Shown: piece by piece, positions 1-11,300 of the stretch
Layout: the number at the start of each line of letters is the position of its first letter
Numbering within the stretch: the stretch's first letter is position 1
Source of the DNA: Neostapfia colusana
Lineage: Eukaryota > Streptophyta > Magnoliopsida > Poales > Poaceae
Assembly: GCA_030760725.1 (NCBI GenBank)
Contig: JASWHV010000017.1
Location: forward strand, 8,348,959 to 8,412,958
Length of the DNA stretch: 64,000 nt
Reading direction: 5' to 3'
Notes under the pieces: generated by a model
What the model saw: only the letters and a program-made list of their open reading frames with translations
Told to the model about the DNA's origin: nothing
The model's database searches: none
Made by a program: the position numbers and the translations under genes

Positions 1-3000
1 CCGGTGAGATAGCCGGCAAAAGCCACCGTGCGCCGCCGGATCGCGTCGCCCACACCCGACGGGGTGACGTGGTCCGTTCTGGAGCATTCATTTTAAATCA
101 TACGGCCACGAATAGATCAGCATACCCCTTCGTTTCTTTTAATCTGAGCCCTTCTCTTTAAATCCGACGGCCCAAATCAAACCCACCCCTTTATCGCCGG
201 GATTCTTGTGATCTACCCCCATGGGACTTTAGGAAATTGGATTCAAATCCTGTAATCTTCTGAGATACCCCTTGGACTTCCTATAAATTGTGAAAACACA
301 TTTAAATAGCTGTTTTAGCCCCTGAAAACTTTGTAAATTAGGAAATTATACTGTATTATATATCTAGGTCACTGATAATTATAGAAAATATAATTTTGAC
401 CCTGCAGAAATGCATATTTATAATTTAACCCCTGTAAAAAACCAATTTTTTGTATTTGGGAGGTTAAAGTTCATTTAAACTCACTACAAAAGCAAAGAAT
501 CATAAAAATTGGCTCTGAATTAGTTTAACTTTTAGGAAATCTAAAGAATAATCTGTATTTGTATTTTAGACAATAAATAAATTCTGAAAACACAGTTTAA
601 TATCTGTTTTAATGTCAAACTTGAATTTTAGGCGCAAAAATAACTTTTGCATTCATGTAAAAAGTCTATCCAAGGTAGAAAGAAGATATAAATGGTTTAG
701 GTGCAGTTTGGAAACTAGGATATTTAATTAAGAGCGAAAATGTTGGTTTTAGGCTGAAAATGCATTTTTGTGCAAATCTTGTGGCTGAAATTTTAGTAAA
801 CATTATAGACATTTGATTTAAACTCAAATTTCAGTTTAGGTGTGAGTTTTAAGTCTAAAATCAAATATAGAAGCAATATATATATATTTAAAATGTGTAT
901 GTATGCATATGGACAATGCATGTAGTGGAAAATTTGGTGTAATGTGAAGTTAAAAGGTAGTATATATCCACATATACACCCCAAAATTTAGTATAAGAAT
1001 GATATAATGACAAAAGTAAGTGTTTTATCAAAAGGAACAAAAAATGGACATATATATTGTAAATTTAGTGACTCTAGGCCAGAATAACAAATGGAGTGTA
1101 AAGTGAATAAGGATAGCTTGACATAAGAGATACAAATAAATAGATGGATCTATGTCTTTATGCATTGTTGAATTGCTTGACTGTTTATCTTGGATGAGTT
1201 CTTATTGTGTATTATTGCATTTGTTTTGTGTGTGGTTGCATGGATAGATCCAGCCCTAGAGTCGGTTCTAAATCTCCAAGAGCAAGACTTAACATCCCTG
1301 AGCATCCACAAGAGGAAGGCAAGTGTTCTTGACCAAGTTTGCTCGTATTTTAGGAATAATAGCTAGAAATTAATTGCATTATGCCATTAATTATGAATCC
1401 CAATGATAGGATACTCTCCCTAGTTTTTTTATTTATTTCTTGTAGTCATGGTGGGAATTTGATTGGTATATGAATTATTGTGCTTTATGCTTTGCCATGC
1501 TTAGTTTTATAGGGAAATCTAGAAGATGGATTACAATTTGATCTTAATGAATTCTAATGATACATGATGAATTGTTGTATAGTTAGGAATCTAGACAGGC
1601 TGGAATGATTTTGGTTGGTATTATGTGCACGAGAACTTGAGCTAGTGTATGGTGTTGTCTAGATTTTAAGGAACGGTTCATGGAGCATTTAACCTAGTTT
1701 TACCGTGCCACCACATGCTGAGATGAGGCAGCTTGACCAAGTAATTAGGTGCATTTCCGACGTAGTATGAGTGTTTGAAAGGTGCGGGGAATTAGAGTCA
1801 GCTGGACTACCTTGGGAACCGCAAGGCTCAAGAGGGGACCACTACAACGGAGGTTGTAGCCTCCTGGATGCTGTTAGGTGTGAAACCTCAGTGGACTCAT
1901 GCTAGTCGGAAATTCCTTTGTAAGGCTTCGTAGTGAGCTTCTAGCCGCACACTATGAAAGTGTGAATGTGGTTGTTTCCCACGGGCAAAATAGAGGTTCT
2001 TTTAGTCCATCCTGATGTGGACATCACTCCTACAGATATACACAACACTCACATGGTAGACATGCAAGGTCCAATTACTAGAGCTCGAGCATAAAAATTG
2101 AATTTAGAGGTGAGTTCGTTCCTGAACAATTCTTTATATGTGAATTTTGAGAGTATGTTGCTACCTAATGGATTAATTATGATTAGGAACCATGGAGAGG
2201 ATATGGAGATACATGGAGAGGGGTTTGGAGGCGTGGAGGGCCAGAAAATACACCAACAAGAAGTTAGAGACCGAGCCCAACTCAAACTCGAGTCCAACTC
2301 GGGACCAGGAGCTGTCCATCTTAAAATGGATGCACAGGAGGCATACGGACTCCGTTTTTGACGTTCTACATATGCACGGAAAACTGAGAGGATAAACTTT
2401 CCAATGGAACTGGCCCCACGTCAAAATTCACTCAGAGTCGACAGGAAACTTTGAAACAATATAAAGTTTAGAGTCTGTCAGGGTGTTGCATCACCTAGTT
2501 GGGCCATTGGGCCTTGTATCGAGTCCAAGTCCATTATGTACGTGTCTTAGGGTTAGGTCACGACCCCAGCACCTCCCTTGTCGTCCTCCACCTCCTTTAT
2601 ACCCCCTAGCCGCCGTCACAAACAGCTGGGTTTTGCTTAGTTATAATCTGTCATTGAACAGTTCGCCGATCATCGGTTGTGAGACCCCAAATTCGTGATC
2701 AATTCAGTTATGATTGCAACTTCTCTGTTCTTGCTTGTGTTCTTGATTGCGCTTGCAGGGATAAGCCTTCGTGGTGAGGTCATTCGTGTGACATGGATGA
2801 TAACCAACGGAGCAGTGGTGTAGTGATTGCGGGGTTTCGTTCGTTCGGAGCCTTGGATCATCAACGTCGAGATCTCCACCCAATCAAGTTTACCCTACCT
2901 CTCGGAAGATCGGGACTCATCCTCCTATCACATCCAAAAATGAGGGATAAAATTATTACTTGTGAGTAAAGCGGCACAAACTCTGAAGAGTTGAGAAACT

Positions 3001-3591
3001 ATCATGATAGTCGTGCTCACGGTCAAGAGCAGCTCGAACTTATTTATGATTAGTGAAATGTGAAGTGAAATGGTTGGGAATGTTAAGTGAGAAACTTAAT
3101 ATTGATGATGTGGTTATGGTAATGGGATGAATTCATTTATGTAGTGATATAAGTGCTAATTCAAGCTAAGGTGTTAGGATAAATGAGTAGTGCTAAAACC
3201 ATGATGTAAGCTTTTCCTTGGTTTGGCTTTCATGTTATTTCTTTTATATACTTGCTGAGTACCTTAGGTACTAAAGTTTGCTTTTGTTGAATTTAATTGT
3301 TGTTTGAGATGGTGTTAAATACAACGAAGACGACGTCTACCCGGAAGACCTATACTAGGCTTGCGGAATCTTCTGGGCAACGCATGTATACATGGAGCTC
3401 CACAATATTTATTCCGCTGTGTTGTCATTGGTGTATCTAGCACTTTAATAATCTTTAAAAATATTTATGTAAGACTTTATATACTTGTTGAACTTGGTAT
3501 TAATATATATAATGTTATCATTGAACGATACTTGGGTACGTGTGTATATTCACTCTATTGGGTTAGTGAAAACCAGGTGTGACAGTGCAGC
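1..3591. repeat. Non-coding remnant resembling a gypsy-type LTR
   Basis: No open reading frame here resembles a protein. The segment ends at 3591 with ...AGGTGTGACA. Read in reverse this is TGTCACACCT, a start commonly seen in grass gypsy LTRs, and the WAT1-like fragment begins immediately after it. Around 2483-2935 there is an LTR-like stretch starting TGTTGCATCACC, with a TATA-like TTTATACCCC near 2597. I could not find a second LTR, a primer binding site or target duplication, so the exact element and its outer limits are unresolved. The assignment rests on terminal sequence and style only. Confidence 0.4.
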
Positions 3592-4440
3592 GTCTCGTAA
3601 GATGGAGCTGAGCACGGCGAGCAAGAAAATGATGGGCGGGCCGAACATGGCGACGTAGAGTAGAGGGAGCCTCGCTTCCGCAGGCACCACGACATGAGCG
3701 GGAAGGCGCAGCCGGACGCCACGGTGCCCTGTACGTATGAGAATAAGCGATCAAAAGAGACATGCTGCAGTGCCCCCTCCCCATCGCTTGTCTCGTACGT
3801 CAAATCACCATCATCTTCGTCATCATTACAGTTATTACCGCGTAGGCCGAGGAGTAGAGCCTGACGAGCCCTAGCCTCCAGTGCGCGGCGTCCCTGTGCA
3901 GGCAGAGCGCGAGCAGCGCGGACTGCGCTGCGCCGAAGAGGCACACCAGCGCCGCGATGGAGTAGTGGCACGGGTAGACCTCCCCACCCTCGCCTGGATG
4001 GAGAGCCACACGGCGTAGCTGAAGCAGCTGGCGATGGCGAGGAACGAGCCCGCGACGGTTGCCGACGGCGCCTGGCCCGGGCAGTGGCCGGCGTCGCCGA
4101 TCAGCCTGCTGGTGCGTGAGAGCCGGTGGACGAACCGGATCTCCGGCCCCTTGTAGAACGTGAGCACCATCGCGCCGCCCAGGCCGACCAGGGTGCCCGT
4201 CACCTTTGCTCGCTCGCTGGCCTTCCCGAGCTTCACAGTCTCCAGCCTGTGCAAATGGCGTCATCAACAACTCAGTGTACAGAGCTACTAGTAGTATATA
4301 TAATGCAGTGGCCGACCTGCTCAACGTTGCGACGATGAAGGTGGACTGAGGAGTGAGGTTGCTAAGAGCAGTGACGATGGTCGTTGAGTTCATCAGTTTC
4401 ATAGCAAGCACCAACACAGGTTCTGGTTTATGGTGATTCT
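3592..4440 (-). pseudogene. WAT1/MtN21 (EamA/UMAMIT) transporter pseudogene fragment
   Basis: The minus strand carries pieces of a WAT1-related membrane transporter in several frames. They are an N-Q-N-L then MNSTTIVTALSNLTPQ block (about 4316-4440), an RLETVKLG...GAMVLTFYKGPEI block and a SFLAIASCFSYAVWL membrane segment (3990-4250), PCHYSIAALVCLFGAAQSAL (3860-3985), and ASGCAFPLMSWCLRKRG followed by a frame change into VAMFGPPIIFLLAVLSS (3600-3733). Plausible GT-AG junctions remain near 4248/4315 and 3734/3841. At least three frame breaks interrupt the reading frame, the 5' exons are missing, and the 3' end is cut at 3591 by the neighbouring repeat. The family is known for vacuolar auxin or amino acid transport, but this copy cannot encode a full carrier. 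Confidence 0.75.
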
Positions 4441-5244
4441 ACATGTAGTATAACGTAAGCACCTGCATATATACAGGTATTAATATGAAAAATCTAGAAA
4501 AATCTTTACAATCAACTGAAAGATGGCATGTTGTATTTTTACGATGCATGATTATCTGTGAACATTATGATAATTACGTAGTCAAAGCCGCCTTAAACTC
4601 ATTAGAAAATCCGGCGCCACTTACCCATAGAAGTACACTTAATCATTTTATCAGTACTTACCCAAATAATCCACATAGGAATAAACCAAGCGCCACTTTC
4701 ATGGTTAGTGGCGGCCGTTTCTTCCTGGAGGCATACAGAGTTCAAAACTGATGTATAAGATATAACGATAAAACCGCTGTCGAGCGACCGATGTGGTGAA
4801 TTGCGCGCGACCAGCGCAAGAGCAAAACAGGAGGTATTTTTCTATGCAAGCATAGCACGGCAAGATCACAAGAAACAGACTTGAATAAGCGTATTTTTTA
4901 CGAGCTGTACACTCATTTGGTCGAGTCTTACAAGGATCGTTGAACAATGATATATTATCTAATTGAAATACAGCGGCTGTTGTTTGATTCCTAAACTGAT
5001 CAATTGCCAATTATGTATGTAAAAAAAATTACATAGAACATGGCCGGCTCGCATAACCATCTCGCCAAAATATACGGTAGCCTTGTAATATAAGGGGAAA
5101 AAAATTAATGAGTCCTGTGGGTGATTAGCATCGGCCGGGCTGTGAGTGGACGTGTGTGCCGTCGAAATGAAGGCTATCTCTTTGGGTGTCACACTCCTCG
5201 TCCAAAGATAGGAATATGCGCACGTAAGTTGCATTGCAGTTTGG
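4441..5244. other. Spacer: FBN5 downstream region
   Basis: AT-rich sequence between the stop codon of the FBN5 gene and the WAT1-like fragment. It should hold the 3' UTR of FBN5, which is transcribed from the minus strand. I see no gene or clear transposon end in it. Confidence 0.5.
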
Positions 5245-7169
5245 TCAGTGAACTCCTGACGGATCTGCCCTCTCTAGTACAAATATGTTTTCCTTATCAT
5301 CCCTTCCAACCCGTAGAGATTCATCAACGTATCTGTTTCAAATTTGAGGAACACGTTGCACTCAAATGCTGATTGATTGAGGAACTAGACGGAAATAGAA
5401 AATTTTAAAATATGCGATAGAAAAAGGATACGTTATCTCTAGCCAACCCTCTGGGTTGAATATGACCAGGAGCAGGTCGTAGTTCTTCTGAAATATATTC
5501 ATCAACTGCGTATATATATACAGATGTGAGAATTAATCAAAAAGAAATATTAGATTTACATGTAGCATTCATGGTTTCGGTAGTGCAAAACTTTACTTGG
5601 TCTGGGGTGATTGTTGAACTCTCAAGCTTGATATCCACTCTCTGTACGTAACAACAACAACAACAACAAGCTATAAATCATGAGGACGTTCCGGTCATCC
5701 GTGATCAGGATCAGCGGTAGGACTGCGAAGCGGTTTCTAAACAAATTCAGGAACGGACGGCAGAAAGAATCCTTACTGTTTTACTAGTAACACTGTATGA
5801 AGCCTCAATAGTGAGCTTCCCCGACAGTATCTTCAATGCTCTCGCGCTGAACTTTATCACGTTCACCGCCTTTTCCTTTGGGTGTAGAGAAGTGACGCTA
5901 AATCTCCATTTATTTCAAATAATAGCCAAGATCAAAATTTACTTGTTGGCTTGCGGTTGGAATCAGATTACACTCAGTTCAGACTTCATGGCTACTCTGT
6001 CTTTTTTTTCATGTAAGTTAAGTCATGGCCACTATGCCACGAAAGTAGTTACCCCGATTCAGTTTGCTAAAGATTTCAATGCAATCCAATGTGCAGACCT
6101 AGCTTCTGATATTTCACTATCCAACATTTCGCTGATGGATGAAAACAAGACATGTACAAATGCGGAAATTAGTGCTCTACGTCTGACCCGACCTTACTAC
6201 TGCCCGTGAATTGTTAGTGGCTCTTGCTAATCGCTGCTGATTGCTAATCGTCGAAGTATGTACAGTAGTTCATTCCAATGAAAGCCCACACCAATGCAGA
6301 AAGATTAGAACAGGGTGGCACATAACAAACATTGGCACGGTGCAGTTCCGTAGGTAACATTTACTGACCTCTTTGACATTAATTATCTGGAGGAAATCGC
6401 CCAAGCTGATGAAATCTCTCAGTCCCAACTTGGTCCTCTTCTTTCCCAGAATCGAGACCGTGCTGTAGATGAGCTTCCAGCATCCTTCCACCTTTCAAGC
6501 ACCTCCCAACACTTATCAGTAGTTTACAGGGGAAGTATTTTGCCAGTACAGATACTTTCGTCTAAATAATTTGATCATGTCAGAGCAAGAGTTGCCGTGC
6601 CGCTTCTGCGGTAGCTAATAATCTAGTAAGTATTGGTTTCGAAAAAAATAATGATAATCTAAGTGTTAGCTTGTGTTACTCCCTCCGTTTTAATTTATTT
6701 GATGTTAGTTAGTTCAAAAATAAACTAACCAGTGTAAATCGAAACGGAGGAGTAAGATGTAATCAGCACTTGAATGTTCAAATGCATCGCTTCAGCACTG
6801 TGTCGGTACCTTCTCCTGGAGGTTGGCGGTGGGCTCCGGCGTGGGGTTCCGGGACTCGAGCAGCTCCACCAGGCCATGGACCTCCGACCTCCTGGCGGAC
6901 GTCATGCCGAATATCCCTCTGTCGGCGCCGTCCAGCGCTCGGTACAGCGCGGCCTTGACGTCGCCCACGGTCTCGTACCCGGCCGTTCCGGCGAGTGACA
7001 AGCTGCTCTGCTCGGGAGGCACGGCCGCCGCAAGCGTCGCGCCGCCGCGGCAGTTCGACTGCCTGAACCGCTGCAGTGGAGCGGGGAGAGTGCAATGCGA
7101 GAGCGCCCCGCTCCAGCTCGCCGTCGCGCGGTGGCACGGCGGCGCGGGCAGCAGAACGCGGGCCGCCAT
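5245..7169 (-). CDS. FBN5: Fibrillin 5 (plastid-lipid-associated protein), complete, six exons
   Basis: Exons on the minus strand are 6810-7169, 6369-6491, 5777-5875, 5597-5641, 5432-5505 and 5245-5332. All have GT donors and AG acceptors, and the phases join into a 262-residue protein ending ...ERADPSGVH. The N-terminus (about 1-48) is rich in Ala, Ser and Arg and low in acidic residues, as expected of a chloroplast transit peptide. The PAP/fibrillin domain follows, with HGLVELLESRNPTPEP, GCWKLIYSTVSILGKKRTK, RVDIKLESSTITPD and FQKNYDLLLVIFNPEGWLEI. This pattern matches FBN5 rather than the plastoglobule structural fibrillins. FBN5 is known in Arabidopsis and rice to bind solanesyl diphosphate synthase and support plastoquinone-9 synthesis. 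The start is the first Met in an exon with Kozak-like GCCATGG sequence. SEC5 lies upstream in the same orientation. Confidence 0.92.
6679..6752. mobile_element. Stowaway-type MITE in FBN5 intron 1
   Basis: A 74-bp element begins CTCCCTCCGTTT and ends AAACGGAGGAG, which are near-perfect terminal inverted repeats. It is flanked by TA on both sides (6677-6678 and 6753-6754), the target preference of Tc1/mariner-derived Stowaway MITEs. It lies wholly within FBN5 intron 1 (6492-6809) and touches no splice site. Confidence 0.85.
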
Positions 7170-8324
7170 GGTCTTGGCGGGGGTGGCTACAGAGCGAGCT
7201 CGCGGTCGCAAGGCGGCCTCAGCTCCATGCTCTTCTTCCGCTAGCTCCTCGCTCCCGCGCGCGCGCCCATGCGAGACCGAGAGCCTGCCTGGCCCCTTTG
7301 CTTCGGGAGGCGTTAATACATGGGTGGGAGCTGGCCGGCCTCCGGCTGCAAAACTCTGGCCACATCTACGAGGATAACGTTGTGGCCATTGGCCGGGCAC
7401 GGGCAGTGAAGCGAGCGTCGGCCAATTGCACTCATGATGTCTTTCCTCATTCCTCAACAGCAGCAGCTTAGCAGTAATCAGGCAGCACGTGAGAGCCTCA
7501 TGGGGTGAAAATGGAGCCGGCCAGTGGATCTGGAGCTCAGATATGGAGCCGCCGGCATGTGCGATCTATGTTTTTTCTCGAATAGACCAAGACAAATGCG
7601 CGACCGAATCTCGAATAAACTAAGAGCAAAGCGATCTGCCTGCTAGTCTGCTACTGGATAATGAAATCATGCCGATCTGCATTTAACAGTTTGATAAAGA
7701 GGGTCCACACCTATCAAGCCACATCTCAAGTGAAGTTTTGAATCTTCAGAAGTTTGAAGGAAAATATAATGTTAGTAACAATTAAACAAAACGATCCGGT
7801 CATTCAGTCTATGCGCATACAAGTTCAACCAAAACCAATCGGTAGCTCATTTCGACATTCAAATCTTTTTTCGATTTGCTGACACAAGGGGATGTTGCAG
7901 ATGACAGTAACTTTACCCAAGTCCAACTATATAGTATACATTTCAATCGTTACAGCATCCCCTCAATGAATGATAACTGATCAAGAAAAGAGCACAGGCG
8001 AATTTTGTTTTTACAACAGAGGCGGTAAAGAAAGGAAGAGACGATTACAGAGCGGCAACTTCAGATATATAGAGAAGTGTAACTCCAAAAAACATGGAAA
8101 CAACATTTGACTCGTAGACATTACAATTAGATGGTCCCGTGTGGCAGCACCTGTACCCCCCTTTATCTTACAACACCAAAAGAATGGATCAAAATTCATG
8201 ATACATGACAATAAGATAATAATTACACGAAATTAACAAAAAAATGGGCAAGAGAAATAGAGAAAAAAGGATGAGAATATAGGAAAGAGGTCACGCTGAT
8301 GATGGAATGACTCAGCATTTTATG
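7170..8324. other. Interval with FBN5 promoter and SEC5 3' end
   Basis: Both flanking genes read on the minus strand, so this 1.15-kb interval should contain the FBN5 5' UTR and promoter (GC-rich part near 7170-7460) and the SEC5 3' UTR (AT-rich part near 7900-8324). Open frames seen at 7170-7471 are GC-driven and do not resemble known proteins. Confidence 0.5.
7486..7491. promoter_or_regulatory. G-box CACGTG upstream of FBN5
   Basis: A palindromic CACGTG core lies about 317 bp upstream of the FBN5 start codon. G-boxes bind bZIP and bHLH factors and are frequent in promoters of light-responsive plastid genes. Function here is inference from position only. Confidence 0.35.
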
Positions 8325-11300
8325 TCACCGGCGCCGTCTTGAAACTACAGGAGAACTTGAACCAGTCTGCTGCCGTCTAAAACTAGGGGAGGACACTTGA
8401 ACTGGTGCATGATGTGGTGCTGGTGCCTGGTAAGAAGCATAAGTAGCAGACTTTGAGCCTGCTTGTGTAGACGCTGATCGAAGGGTTGACTCCATGAAGC
8501 ACGCTATATTCAATCGGGTTCTCTCCAGCTCCCCTTGCAACAGATCACTACTGTACTGCTGAGAATGTGCCTGCAAAGAAAACAATCAATTTTGTGAAAA
8601 CCAAAAGTGTCAGTAAAGATAATTCCATTCAACATGATGGGCACCCAAGAGACCTCCGGTTTTGTAAATTTAATGTCATACTACCCTGAACTTGCACAGC
8701 GCAATAAATCCATATAAGTAGCACATTCTGAGGCACTTACAAGCAAATCATCAGGTGACACTGATGACACTTGTCCATCTGATGCAGCATCTTCACTGCC
8801 CCGAGTTGGTCGACGGTGGTGTCCAGGATTTTCCAAGGCTTCTGCCAAAGTTTCACAGGCCTTTTCCAACAGATTCTCTTGCAAGGATTTCAGAGCCTGT
8901 TGTGCCTCAGGTGAGAAGTATGTGTGCAGTACAGTCTCAAAATACTCGAGCTGTAGACACAACAAAAAAGGTAGTAAATTATATAGACTAGTTGAAGACC
9001 AGAGAAGAAAAGTAACTAAGCACCTACCTCGAGCATGAGCTGACAAAAACCATTCGTATCCAACAATCTGATATCTTTGGTCTTATTCTCATGAAAAACA
9101 CTCAGAAAGATGTCGACCAAAGCCTCAACCAAAATTTTCATCGCCTTCTCCAATAAAGGTCTAGCACCTGCGTATACCTGGGAAAGCAAACAGAGAGAGA
9201 GAACCACATCTTACTTCTACAAGATAACATGAGGTTACAACCAAGAGACACTTTGAAGAGAATAGTGACAACATAACAGGACATGCACAAACAGATATCC
9301 CATGCATGCAGTAACAGGCTGTTCACCACTGGCAACAAGGGATTCCGGAGTGGTTTCTCAAAATTAGCAGCCCAGGAGCCTGGGACATCTCATTAGCATT
9401 CCTTTAGCTAAGAGCACAATGTCTCTTTGAAGACTTGCTAAGAACACAATGCTATGTTTATTAACCAAGATATTTCATCATATTAATTTGTGAAAAGAAC
9501 ATAATGCACATATTACTGTAACGTAACAAGCGCACAAACGTTATCCTGTACCGAATACCTTACACACATGTGCTAATCAGTCTGTGGTACGTTATTGGAA
9601 ATACCAGCACAGACAGTTTCCACAAAACAAATACTAAGAAACATAAGAGAAGTTGGGGGTCAAAGGTTTCTGTTCTTCTTTTACAAGCCAAATAATGGCA
9701 GGGTTGATTGTGCTTTAAGAAGTCGGGCACTAACTGCTAGTTCTTTCTGACAGCATAAATGGGAATACAACAGTATGACACAGAATTCATGGACCCAAAA
9801 ACAACACTTAAAGTTATCCAGTTATAAAGGCATTGTTTGCTTGCCCAATTTGAAGCATATGCATAGGAAAGCAAGTGATGCCATGAAAAAGAATAAAATA
9901 ATCATAATAAAAAGAAATTGAAGCCGACCCCAACAGGCTTGGGATAAAGGCTTGGTTGTTGTTGTATAATAAAAAGAAATTGAAGAAACCTCTGCATGTA
10001 CTGCTACAAGGATGTGCAGTAGGTCAAGAGTTGCATCCCGAATGCCCTGCAAGGAGAAAGCAAAAAATATTGAAGAAATCGGTTTCACGAGACAAGGCAT
10101 TGCTACAAAAACAAACATAAGGACACCATTTAGATTTCACAATTCATAAATGCATACAAAAGTGTCAATCCCTGACTGTACATGTACATGGCATAGAGGC
10201 CACAGCATAATATACATGTAACTGTTCTTGGAGTAGATAGCAAGATGCTAGTACTGTATCTCAAGGTCGAAAAAAAAGGCAGCCCGGTGCATGTAGCTCC
10301 CGCTTGTGCAGAGTCCGGGGAAGGGTCTGACCCACTTGGGTCTTTCGTACGCAGCCTTTCCCTGCATTTCTGCCAATGTTTTCAAATCGGATGACTATCG
10401 TCAGGTTAAGCCCGATCAGGCCTTCCGACTCGATTACCTCGACTAGAAAATTAGTCGGACGATTATTCGTCCGATCAGCCCGACTAATCGGGTGACTAGA
10501 GGGTTTGGGCGATCAGGACGATTTGCAAAATATTTTGGCCAACTGGCCAGCCCATTAGGGATCCTTTCCTTCTCAGATCGGTTCTTCCTCTTACCCCTAG
10601 CGCCTCTCGTTCGGTCTTCCTCAACAGCCGCCGAACGCCGCCCCTCCCTTCCCTAGCGCCGCCCGCGCCGTTCCCCTGTGCCGCCCGCTCTCTGCCCTGC
10701 CGCCGTCCGCGCCCTTCCCCTGCGTCGGCCGACAGGCCGAGCCCCTCTCCTGCCGCCGCGAGTGTGTGTGTGTGTGTGTGTGTGTGTGCATGCGTGCGTG
10801 TGTGCAATGCGTGCTGCGTGCGTGCGTGCGTGTGTGTGTGTGCGCGCGCGCGCGCGTGTGAGGTCGACTAGTCAACGTAGTCGCCCCTAAGGCAACTATG
10901 GGGGACTAGGCGACTTAAAAACATTGATTTCTGCAAGGCAACAGATTTACCGCTGCACCAGGGCTCCCCTTCTATCTCAAGATCGAAAATCCAAACTTAA
11001 ATCTAACATACCATTGGTTGTTTCAAAAGTTTTGTTTCTGGTACTTGGTGTAGTAGCTACTTTACACCACATACCTTTACCGCTGGTGCTGCTCCCCAAT
11101 GAATACTAGCATCCAAAAGATAACTCTGTACAGCACTTCTGATCAAGTTTGACTAATGAAACAACAACAACAAAAGATCAGGATATATATATATAGCAAA
11201 GTAACAAACGTAATATGCAAATGTTAACAAATTGACAATCAAGAAAATATGTCCCCAGCATCAAGAAGTATCTGTGAAATTTCCTTAGCACTTCCTTAAG

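Larger units (their letters stand above)
10274..10972 (-). mobile_element. Au-like SINE, interrupted by a hAT-type MITE
   Basis: On the minus strand a tRNA-like head (GGGAGCCCTGGTGCAGCGG, box A-like, 10940-10968) is followed by a body reading CTGCGTACGAAAGACCC and GGACTCTGCACAAGCGGG and ending ACCGGGCTGCC. This matches my recollection of the grass Au SINE. The box B region is deleted. The SINE is flanked by 17-bp duplications TATCTCAAGGTCGAAAA (10257-10273) and TATCTCAAGATCGAAAA (10973-10989). A separate element (10374-10926) splits it. It sits in SEC5 intron 17. Confidence 0.75.

Noticed and set aside
5680..5757. Coding-like minus-strand stretch (PFLNLFRNRFAVLPLILITD) between FBN5 exons 3 and 4
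   Set aside because: It lies in an intron whose donor and acceptor join conserved FBN5 residues in phase. The family has no such insert.
6823..7471. Long plus-strand ORFs of 184 and 131 codons
   Set aside because: They are antisense to the GC-rich FBN5 first exon and promoter and match no family.
10496..10890. ORFs rich in His/Thr and Arg
   Set aside because: They are translations of the TG/GC microsatellite inside a hAT MITE.
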